Source: a virus
Virus record (IMG/VR): IMGVR_UViG_3300030104_003287
Location: 1 to 20,731 of that record
Strand: one strand, 5' to 3'
Length of the DNA: 20,731 nt
The position numbers were made by a program, and so were the translations under genes. Positions 7,000 through 13,325 of this stretch are shown piece by piece. The notes beneath the pieces are model-generated. The model made no database searches. It was not told where the DNA came from and saw nothing but the letters and a program-made list of their open reading frames with translations. The number at the start of each line of letters is the position of its first letter. The first letter of the stretch is position 1.

Positions 7000-8085
7000 A
7001 TGAGAAATATTAAAGACGAATCTTTAAAAATAAGTAAAAATAAAAAAAATAACACACGACCAAAAACTAAAAGTTTTGGCTACCAAATATTAGGAATGGG
7101 TGGCGGTACAGTTGTACCTCCATTTACTTTTGATTATTTAGTTGTAGCTGGCGGCGGTGGCGGAGGACGTTCTGGACTTAGTGGAGGCGGCGGTGGAGCC
7201 GGAGCTGGAGGTTATAGAGCTTCTGGTTATGGACCTGCACCTCTTAGAGGATCTTCTATAGGACCAGGAAAAAATTGCGGTACTTATCCAATTGTAGTTG
7301 GAGGAGGTGGCGCAGGTGGTAGCCCTCCATCAAAAACTGGTACAGATGGTGTTAATTCAAGTTTTGCAGCCCCTTCCCCTTTTGGAATAACTTCTGAAGG
7401 TGGCGGCGGTGGCGGTGGTGGTACACCATCAAAAAATTGCGGTCAACCCGGAGGATCTGGTGGTGGTGGAGCTGGTGGTGGTACACCTGCCCCTACATGT
7501 CCAATTGGACCAACATCAGGTGGAGAAGGAAATAATCCTCCTGTAACTCCTCCACAAGGAAATGATGGTGCAGCTCAAAGTTTAACACCTCATGCTGACC
7601 AACCCGGCGCAGCTGGCGGTGGTGGTATGGGTGCTGCTGGACAATCAAATCCTGGACCACAAAGAAATGCCGGTGGAAATGGTGGAAACGGTGTACCAAA
7701 CAATATTAATAATTCTTGTACTACTTACGCTGGCGGCGGCGGTGGTGGAGGATCACACAACGCAGGTGGATGCGGTGGACCCGAAGGTGGATGCGGCGGA
7801 TCTGGCGGCGGCGGTGGCGGCGGCGGAACCGGACCAAACACAGGTGGACCAGGAGTAGCTGGTGGTACTAACACTGGCGGCGGTGGCGGCGGTGGCGGAA
7901 GTAAACCTGGAAGCTATAGTCCAAGCGCAGCGGATGGTGGAAACGGTGGACCAGGTATTGTAATAATTAGAGCACCTGCAGATAAAACTTTAACAGTAAC
8001 ACCTGGAACAAATACTACATCTACTCACCCAGCAGGTTGTAAGTTAGCTACTTTTACAGTTACTGGTTGTTTAACTATTTCATAA
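7000..8085 (+). CDS. Glycine-rich tail adhesin with Pro and Cys
   Basis: 361 aa. A basic N-terminal tail (residues 1-25) is followed by FDYLVVAGGGGGG (44-56), the usual opening of phage Gly-rich adhesin domains. About 260 residues of poly-Gly stretches follow, then the closing GGNGGPGIVIIRAP (313-326) and a small C-terminal beta domain. T4-type gp38 adhesins use similar stretches to build polyglycine-II helical bundles that hold receptor loops; homology here is not shown. I count 35 prolines, many next to Gly, and eight cysteines (93, 147, 167, 240, 258, 265, 347, 357), which is unusual for such a protein. TAGGAG precedes the ATG. The gene is directly followed by the oxygenase cluster, making it an attractive substrate candidate. 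GC rises locally because of GGN codons. Confidence 0.7.
   Translation: MRNIKDESLKISKNKKNNTRPKTKSFGYQILGMGGGTVVPPFTFDYLVVAGGGGGGRSGLSGGGGGAGAGGYRASGYGPAPLRGSSIGPGKNCGTYPIVVGGGGAGGSPPSKTGTDGVNSSFAAPSPFGITSEGGGGGGGGTPSKNCGQPGGSGGGGAGGGTPAPTCPIGPTSGGEGNNPPVTPPQGNDGAAQSLTPHADQPGAAGGGGMGAAGQSNPGPQRNAGGNGGNGVPNNINNSCTTYAGGGGGGGSHNAGGCGGPEGGCGGSGGGGGGGGTGPNTGGPGVAGGTNTGGGGGGGGSKPGSYSPSAADGGNGGPGIVIIRAPADKTLTVTPGTNTTSTHPAGCKLATFTVTGCLTIS
7732..7899 (+). repeat. GGN trinucleotide low-complexity runs
   Basis: Runs of GGC/GGT/GGA codons at about 7732-7751, 7804-7827 and 7876-7899 form near-perfect trinucleotide tracts in a gene otherwise using mixed codons. They encode poly-Gly and are the most GC-rich DNA in the window. 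Such tracts can change length by slippage in multiples of three without breaking the frame. Confidence 0.7.
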
Positions 8086-8124
8086 TTAATTTTCTCTTTA
8101 CTCTTTGTTTTAATTAAGATAAAA

Positions 8125-8145
8125 CATATGTATAAAGACATATGA
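8125..8145 (+). promoter_or_regulatory. Mini-ORF and palindrome at the oxygenase operon start
   Basis: Two CATATG palindromes (8125-8130 and 8139-8144) can pair as a 6-bp hairpin with the loop TATAAAGA. The first contains an ATG that opens a five-codon ORF (MYKDI) whose TGA at 8143-8145 overlaps the ATG at 8142 of the first oxygenase as ATGA. No Shine-Dalgarno precedes the oxygenase start. Leader-peptide re-initiation or structure-gated initiation is possible; chance is not excluded. Confidence 0.35.
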
Positions 8146-8765
8146 ATCTTACAAATTATTATTGGTATTTTAAATCAGCAGTTCCTAAACGTATATGTGA
8201 TGATATTGTGCGTTACGGAAAATCTTTACAAGATAGAATGGCTACAACGGGTGGTTTTGGAGATACAAAAAAATTAAATAAAAAACAAATTAAAGATTTA
8301 AAATCAAAAAGAGATTCAGATATTGTTTGGATGAATGATAGGTGGATATATAAAGAAATTCAACCCTATGTTCATCAAGCAAATTTAAACGCAGGATGGA
8401 ATTTTCAATGGGATTATTCTGAATCTTGTCAATTTACAAAATATAATAAAAACCAATATTATGATTGGCATTGTGATAGTTGGGATCAACCTTATCAAGA
8501 GGGAGCAACAAAAGGTAAAATAAGAAAACTATCTGTAACAGTTTCTTTATCAGAGGGGGGTAAAGACTATACAGGTGGTGAATTAGAATTTGATTTTAGA
8601 AACCAAGATCCTGATAAAAAACGCAATATACGTAAATGTAAAGAAATTTTACCTAAAGGATCTCTGGTAGTGTTTCCTGGATTTGTTTGGCATAGAGTAT
8701 GCCCTGTTAAAAAAGGATCAAGATATAGTTTAGTAGTATGGAATTTAGGAGCGCCTTATAAATAA
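8142..8765 (+). CDS. 2OG-Fe(II) oxygenase 1, prolyl-4-hydroxylase-like
   Basis: 207 aa with the full facial triad of 2-oxoglutarate/Fe(II) dioxygenases: H110-C-D112 in QYYDWHCDSWD, distal H184 in VVFPGFVWHRVCPV, and the 2OG-binding R194 ten residues later in GSRYSLVVWNLG. The segment RKLSVTVSLSEGGKDYTGGE lies between, as in PKHD/P4Hc-type hydroxylases. Such enzymes couple 2OG decarboxylation to hydroxylation of protein side chains or small molecules; the substrate cannot be read here. The start at 8142 gives MNLTNYYWYF, the normal beginning, but has no clear ribosome binding site. The gene opens a four-oxygenase operon and shares a TAATG overlap with the second. The triad indicates an active enzyme. 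Confidence 0.88.
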   Translation: MNLTNYYWYFKSAVPKRICDDIVRYGKSLQDRMATTGGFGDTKKLNKKQIKDLKSKRDSDIVWMNDRWIYKEIQPYVHQANLNAGWNFQWDYSESCQFTKYNKNQYYDWHCDSWDQPYQEGATKGKIRKLSVTVSLSEGGKDYTGGELEFDFRNQDPDKKRNIRKCKEILPKGSLVVFPGFVWHRVCPVKKGSRYSLVVWNLGAPYK

Positions 8766-9421
8766 TGACTTTTCCAAAACAGTTATTTTTAGAAGAACAT
8801 TTTAAATGTCCTATGTGGTTTGCACACGAACCTAAATTTGTAAAAAAATTAAATAAAGCATCAGACAAATACATTAAACAAGCTAAAAAAAATTTAAAAA
8901 AAAGCATAGATAAAAGAAATAAAGAATACGGAAATAAAGGAGATATGGGACATGTTTTTCATTCTACTCCTTTAATAGACCCTAATTTTAAAGAACTACG
9001 AGACTATGTTTCGGCAACATCATATAACCTTTTAGATGAAATGGGTTTTGATTTAAGAAATTATAAAATGTTTGTATCTGAAATGTGGGTACAAGAATTT
9101 GCTAAAGATGGTGGTGGTCACCACACTTTACATACACATTGGAATGGACACATATCTGGTTTTTATTTTTTAAAAGCAAGTGATGCAACGTCTAGACCTA
9201 TATTTCAAGATCCACGTCCAGGAAATATGATGAATCTTTTACCTGAAAAAGACGTTAATAAAATAACTTATGCAAGTAATCAAATTAACTATAGTGTTAA
9301 ACCTGGAACAATGATGTTCTTTCCATCTTTTATGCCCCATATGTATTCTGTAGATATGGGATATGAACCTTTTAGGTTTATACATTGGAACATACAAGCA
9401 TTACCAAAACAAAATGTTTAA
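8765..9421 (+). CDS. 2OG-Fe(II) oxygenase 2 (TIGR02466/PF13759-like)
   Basis: 218 aa. The core reads SEMWVQEFAKDGGGHHTLHT then HWNGHISGFYFLKA (residues 105-138), FQDPRPGNMM and finally KPGTMMFFPSFMPHMYSV with FRFIHWNIQ. This follows the TIGR02466-type layout (W.n....G..h..H.H....lSGvYYl ... FPSwlpH ... R.si.fN). The metal-binding pair is probably H123-T-H125 (HxH in place of HxD), with H192 distal and R204 for 2OG; assignment is by motif comparison. The N-terminal 60 residues are Lys-rich and helical (KKLNKASDKYIKQAKKNLKK). Translation is coupled to the first oxygenase through TAATG, and the last eight bases overlap the third. Substrate unknown. Confidence 0.8.
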   Translation: MTFPKQLFLEEHFKCPMWFAHEPKFVKKLNKASDKYIKQAKKNLKKSIDKRNKEYGNKGDMGHVFHSTPLIDPNFKELRDYVSATSYNLLDEMGFDLRNYKMFVSEMWVQEFAKDGGGHHTLHTHWNGHISGFYFLKASDATSRPIFQDPRPGNMMNLLPEKDVNKITYASNQINYSVKPGTMMFFPSFMPHMYSVDMGYEPFRFIHWNIQALPKQNV

Positions 9422-9893
9422 AACAATTGATAATTATTTATCTGTAGATGATCATCTTATTTTAAAAAATTTAATGGAGTCTCAATCTTTTCCTTGGTTT
9501 TTTCAAAGTGGTTGTGTTACAGAAAAAAGTAAATTGTTTGATTATCAATTTGTACATATATTTTATGGAAACTATAGTTCTAACTCTAATTATTTTAATA
9601 ACATTAATCCTTTAATTACAAAATTAAAACCTAATGCTTTAATTAGAATAAAAGCTAATTTAAATCCTATAAGTAATAAGATGGTTAAATATGAAGAACA
9701 CGTAGATCAAACTTTTAAATGTAAGGTGGCTTTATATTATATAAATGATAATAATGGTTATACAATGATAGGTGATAAAAAAGTTGAAAGTAAAAGTAAT
9801 AGAATGGTTTTATTTAATTCAAATCAAAAACATTATGGAACTAATTCTACAAATTTTAATAATAGAATAGTAATAAACTTTAATTATTTTTAA
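9414..9893 (+). CDS. 2OG-Fe(II) oxygenase 3, short form
   Basis: 159 aa from the ATG at 9414 (MFKTIDNYLSVDDH). A longer in-frame ATG at 9363 would overlap the upstream gene by 59 bases and add 17 residues that break the family-like start, so I reject it. The active site is H96-V-D98 in YEEHVDQTFKCKVALYYIN, distal H140 in NSNQKHYGT, and R151 in NNRIVINFNYF, complete for iron and 2OG. FPWFF near residue 26 is also typical of this group in marine phages. The gene overlaps the second oxygenase by 8 bases. Its DNA is among the most AT-rich here: two 60-base lines I counted (9421 and 9661) have 11 and 14 G/C bases. Substrate unknown. Confidence 0.85.
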   Translation: MFKTIDNYLSVDDHLILKNLMESQSFPWFFQSGCVTEKSKLFDYQFVHIFYGNYSSNSNYFNNINPLITKLKPNALIRIKANLNPISNKMVKYEEHVDQTFKCKVALYYINDNNGYTMIGDKKVESKSNRMVLFNSNQKHYGTNSTNFNNRIVINFNYF

Positions 9894-9903
9894 GGAGGAA
9901 AAC

Positions 9904-10533
9904 ATGTCATTTAAAAAAAATAAATATTCAATATTAAAAGGAGCGATAGGTAAAGAGTTAGCAAATTTTGCTTATGTTTACTTTTTAAACAAAAGGAAAG
10001 TTGCTAGAGTTTTATTTGATTATAAATATATTTCTCCTTTTACAGAATATTTTGGAGTATGGAATGATCACCAAGTCCCTAACACGTACTCTCACTATGG
10101 AGATTTAGTAATGGAAACTTTATTACAAAGAGTAAAACCTGCAATGGAAAAACATACTAAATTAAAATTAAGTGAAACTTATTCTTATGCAAGGATTTAT
10201 AAAAAAGGGGATGTTCTTCATAGACATAAAGATAGGTACTCATGTGAGATATCTACTACATTAAATTTAGGTGGAGATTCTTGGCCTATCTATTTAGACC
10301 CTACAGGAAAAGAAGGTCAAGCTGGCATTAGAGTTGATCTTGATCCTGGAGATATGCTTATATATTCAGGATGTGATTTGGAACATTGGAGAGAAGAATT
10401 TACCGGAGATAATTGTGGTCAAGTTTTTCTTCATTATAATAAAGCAGGAACAAAAAATGCTAAAGAAAATCAGTTTGATAAACGTCCTTTTTTAGGACTA
10501 CCTACTTTTTTTAAAGGGTTTAAAATTAAATAA
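9904..10533 (+). CDS. 2OG-Fe(II) oxygenase 4, phage-type
   Basis: 209 aa. YSYARIYKKGDVLHRHKDRY provides H108-K-D110, followed by SCEISTTLNLGGDSWPIYLD. Distal H161 lies in DPGDMLIYSGCDLEHWREEF, and the final strand is GQVFLHYN. The iron triad is complete. The basic 2OG-anchoring residue usually found 10-12 positions after the distal His is not in its normal place: Q173 stands there, and R163 or K180 might substitute. I recall the same QVFLHY strand in other marine phage copies, so it may be a family trait. AAGGAGG eight bases before the ATG is the strongest ribosome binding site in the cluster. The gene begins ten bases after the third oxygenase. Substrate unknown. Confidence 0.82.
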   Translation: MSFKKNKYSILKGAIGKELANFAYVYFLNKRKVARVLFDYKYISPFTEYFGVWNDHQVPNTYSHYGDLVMETLLQRVKPAMEKHTKLKLSETYSYARIYKKGDVLHRHKDRYSCEISTTLNLGGDSWPIYLDPTGKEGQAGIRVDLDPGDMLIYSGCDLEHWREEFTGDNCGQVFLHYNKAGTKNAKENQFDKRPFLGLPTFFKGFKIK

Positions 10534-10536
10534 ATA

Positions 10537-10564
10537 TTGACTTTTTAATTTAAAAAACTATTAC
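10537..10564 (+). promoter_or_regulatory. Candidate sigma70-like promoter
   Basis: TTGACT (10537-10542, 5/6 to the -35 consensus) and TATTAC (10559-10564, 4/6 to the -10) are separated by 16 bases in the gap between the oxygenase cluster and the next gene. With the TTGACA before the fibre gene this would bracket the fibre-adhesin-oxygenase block. The match is visible; function is inferred, and such matches arise easily in AT-rich DNA. Confidence 0.3.
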
Positions 10565-10582
10565 TAATGTTTTAGGAGAAAT

Positions 10583-11068
10583 ATGGCACACTTTGCAGAA
10601 TTAGAATCAAAAACAGATCCAACAGGATTTACATCAGATACACACTTAGTTGTCAAAAGAGTCATTGTTGTTGGAAATGATATAGAGACAGCCGCTGGTC
10701 CTTTAGGTGAAAATGACATGCATGTTGATGGTGAAACATGGTGCTCTACTAAATTAGGTGGTGTTTGGAAACAAACTTCTTACAGCAATAGTTTTAGAAA
10801 ACAATATGCTGGTATAGGACATGTGTATGATTCGTCAAAAGATAAATTTATTGATCCACAACCCTATGCATCATGGATATTGAATGCTGATGATAATTGG
10901 GAAGTGCCTGTAGCAACACCATCTGCTGGTACAGGAAGCACAGGAAAAGAGATACTTCCACACTGGGACGAAGATAACGTAAGATGGATAGGAACATCAG
11001 TAATAGATGACGATACTGTAGAAAATTTTGTTTGGAATCCTTCAACCTCAGCTTGGGAAGCTGCATAA
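10583..11068 (+). CDS. Conserved phage protein, MAHFAEL family, function unknown
   Basis: 161 aa. The opening MAHFAELESKTDPTGFTSD, the stretch VVKRVIVVGND, and later WKQTSYSNSFRKQYAGIGHV, FIDPQPYASWILNADDNWEV match a conserved protein frequent in cyanophage and other marine phage structural regions. I know of no demonstrated function. Relative to the form I remember there is extra sequence after MAHFAEL (residues 8-22) and a C-terminal extension with two further Trp-containing motifs (RWIGTSVIDDDTV and FVWNPSTSAWEAA). TAGGAG precedes the ATG. It lies between the oxygenases and the nozzle gene. A fibre-accessory or chaperone role is possible but inferred only from this neighbourhood. Confidence 0.65.
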   Translation: MAHFAELESKTDPTGFTSDTHLVVKRVIVVGNDIETAAGPLGENDMHVDGETWCSTKLGGVWKQTSYSNSFRKQYAGIGHVYDSSKDKFIDPQPYASWILNADDNWEVPVATPSAGTGSTGKEILPHWDEDNVRWIGTSVIDDDTVENFVWNPSTSAWEAA

Positions 11069-11117
11069 ACTTATATCAGTTTACACTTTTATCGAACTAT
11101 AATATAACAGAAGACCT

Positions 11118-13325
11118 ATGCTACAAAAGATAGGATTTTTACCTGGATTTAATAAACAAATTACTCCTACAGGAGCAGAAGCTCAATGGACAGAAGGAGA
11201 AAATGTTCGTTTTAGATATGGCACACCTGAAAAAGTAGGTGGTTGGAAATCATTAGGAGATAAAAAACTAACAGGTCCAACACGTGCTATTCATCATATG
11301 GTGAATAAAGAAGGTATTAAATATGCTGTTTTAGGCACCAATAGAATTTTATATGTTTATTCTGGAGGAGTTTATTATGATATTCATCCTCTAACTAATC
11401 CATCAGGCACGGCTATTACAAATGCATTCAGTACCACTAATGGTGATGCAACCGTTACTTTAACTTTTTCATCAGCACATAACTTTGTAGCAGGAGACAT
11501 TATTCTATTTGGAGATTCCTCTACATTTAGTGCTATTACTAATTCAAATTTTGGCGCATCTGATTTTTGTGATAAAAAATTTATGGTTACTTCTGTACCC
11601 ACTACAACTACACTTACAATTGAAGCAGAATCTACAGAATCAGGATCGGGTGCTAGCGAATCAGGCGGAATTACTTATTATAGATATTACCATGTGGGTC
11701 CAGCTGAACAGGTTGGAGTATATGGTTTTGGTATATCTCAATGGGGTGGTACAGTTACTAACCCTCAAACTAATACTTTAGATGGAGCTTTAGGAGACGA
11801 TGCTTATGGAACTGGTGGATCAGGAACAAGTATTGTTTTAGACTCTGTTACAGGATTTCCAACTACAGGTACAAACTATATTCAAGTTGGCACAGAAGAA
11901 ATTTCTTATACTGGAGTTTCTGGAAGCACAACTTTAACTGGAATTACAAGAGCAGTTAGAGGAACAACTAGAGCTGCTCACTCTGATGGTGCAACAGTCA
12001 CTAATACCAGTGATTATGCGGCTTGGGGTCAAGCAGCAGCATCAACTGATAAAGTTGCTGAACCCGGTTTATGGTCATTAGATAATTTAGGAAGTACTTT
12101 AGTTGCATTAATAGTTAATGGATCCGTATTTGAATGGGATGCAGATGCATCCAATGCTACCGCAACACGAGCAACCATTGTTTCAGGAGCACCAACTGCA
12201 TCTAGAGATATGATTGTGTCAACACCTGATCGTCACTTAGTTTTATTTGGAACAGAAACAACTATTGGTGATACCGATACACAAGATGATATGTTTATAA
12301 GATTCTCGTCTCAAGAAACATTAAGTACTTGGACACCAACAGCAACCAATACCGCTGGTACGCAAAGACTGGCTGCCGGATCACGGATCATGGGAGCTAG
12401 ACTTGGTAGAAATACAATATACGTATGGACAGATACCTCATTATTTACCATGCGTTTTGTAGGTCAACCTTTTACCTTTGCGTTTGAACAAGTAGGAACT
12501 AACTGTGGTTTGATTGGAAAAAATGCAGCTGTTGAAGTTGATGGTGCTGCTTACTGGATGTCTGAAAATGGCTTCTTTAGATTTACTGGTAAACTAGAAT
12601 CTTTAGATTGTTTAGTTGAAGACTATGTTTATGATGATTTAAATAAAACTTCTAATCAAATGATTTATTGTGGATTAAATAACTTGTTTGGTGAAGTAAT
12701 GTGGTTTTATCCAACATCTGATTCAAATGTAAACAATAGATGTGTATTTTATAGTTATTTAGATTCTACAATTAACAGACCTATTTGGTATACAAACGCT
12801 AATTCTTTATGGCCACGAACAGCGTGGATTGATTCAGCTATCTTTGGTTTACCACATGCAACATATTATGATGCTGATACTGATACATCTTTTGATGTAA
12901 AAGGTAATACTGATGGTGTTACATATTACTATGAACATGAGACAGGAGTTAATCAAATTAAAATTGGAACAACAGCTGCCATTCCAGCTAATATTACTTC
13001 AGGAGATTTTGATATTACTCAAGATCAAAGACAAGGAATTACTTTTAGAGGAGATGGAGAATTTGTAATGAGAGTTAGTAGGTTTTTACCTGACTTTATA
13101 ACTCAAGCTGGTAATACAATTGTTACATTAAACCTTAGAAATTTTCCAAATGACACAGCCGCTAGTTCAACATTAGGACCATTTACTATTACATCTTCTA
13201 CTCAATATCAATCTTGTAGAGCTAGAGGCAGAGCTGTTGCAGTTAAGATAGCAAATACAGCTGTAGATTCTAATTGGAAATTAGGCACTTTTAGGTTAGA
13301 TGTACATTCAGGAGGAAGACGTTAA
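11118..13325 (+). CDS. Tail nozzle / P22 gp10-like DNA stabilisation protein
   Basis: 735 aa. The N-terminus KIGFLPGFNKQITPTGAEAQ then WTEGENVRFRYGTPEKVGGWK is the signature of the family related to P22 gp10 (packaged DNA stabilisation) and functionally comparable to T7 tail tubular protein B, which closes the tail tube. IKYAVLGTNRILYVYSGG is the first beta-propeller-like blade. Two inserts interrupt the core. One is residues about 100-172 (AHNFVAGDIILFGD ... KFMVTSVPTTTTLTIEA), resembling phage FCCH-type beta domains. The other is 236-297 (VTGFPTTGTNYIQVGTEEIS, YTG, LTGITRAVRGTTRAAHSDGA), shared with the protein at 2296. The core resumes with PGLWSLDNLGSTLVALIVNG. The ribosome binding site is weak. 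The stop overlaps the next ATG (TAATG). Confidence 0.8.
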   Translation: MLQKIGFLPGFNKQITPTGAEAQWTEGENVRFRYGTPEKVGGWKSLGDKKLTGPTRAIHHMVNKEGIKYAVLGTNRILYVYSGGVYYDIHPLTNPSGTAITNAFSTTNGDATVTLTFSSAHNFVAGDIILFGDSSTFSAITNSNFGASDFCDKKFMVTSVPTTTTLTIEAESTESGSGASESGGITYYRYYHVGPAEQVGVYGFGISQWGGTVTNPQTNTLDGALGDDAYGTGGSGTSIVLDSVTGFPTTGTNYIQVGTEEISYTGVSGSTTLTGITRAVRGTTRAAHSDGATVTNTSDYAAWGQAAASTDKVAEPGLWSLDNLGSTLVALIVNGSVFEWDADASNATATRATIVSGAPTASRDMIVSTPDRHLVLFGTETTIGDTDTQDDMFIRFSSQETLSTWTPTATNTAGTQRLAAGSRIMGARLGRNTIYVWTDTSLFTMRFVGQPFTFAFEQVGTNCGLIGKNAAVEVDGAAYWMSENGFFRFTGKLESLDCLVEDYVYDDLNKTSNQMIYCGLNNLFGEVMWFYPTSDSNVNNRCVFYSYLDSTINRPIWYTNANSLWPRTAWIDSAIFGLPHATYYDADTDTSFDVKGNTDGVTYYYEHETGVNQIKIGTTAAIPANITSGDFDITQDQRQGITFRGDGEFVMRVSRFLPDFITQAGNTIVTLNLRNFPNDTAASSTLGPFTITSSTQYQSCRARGRAVAVKIANTAVDSNWKLGTFRLDVHSGGRR

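Noticed and set aside
7493-7699. Minus-strand ORF rich in His inside the Gly-rich gene
   Set aside because: It is the antisense of GGN/CCN codons; the composition is a direct shadow of poly-Gly and there is no ribosome binding site or synteny support.
7592-7858. 88-aa + strand ORF in another frame of the Gly-rich gene
   Set aside because: Low-complexity Val/Ala shadow (GTG, GCG, GCA readings of GGN repeats) wholly inside a recognised adhesin.
8881-8906. Two A8 runs in the second oxygenase as a frameshift or phase-variation site
   Set aside because: They encode a normal Lys-rich helix in an intact frame, and no alternative downstream frame is open for a useful length.
9363-9413. Longer N-terminus for the third oxygenase
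   Set aside because: It overlaps the upstream gene by 59 bases and adds 17 residues foreign to the family; the start at 9414 gives the usual short overlap.
11098-11103. Perfect TATAAT just before the nozzle gene
   Set aside because: The only -35-like match (TTTACA, 11080-11085) is 12 bases away, too close, and a start near 11110 would leave an almost leaderless message; common by chance in AT-rich DNA.
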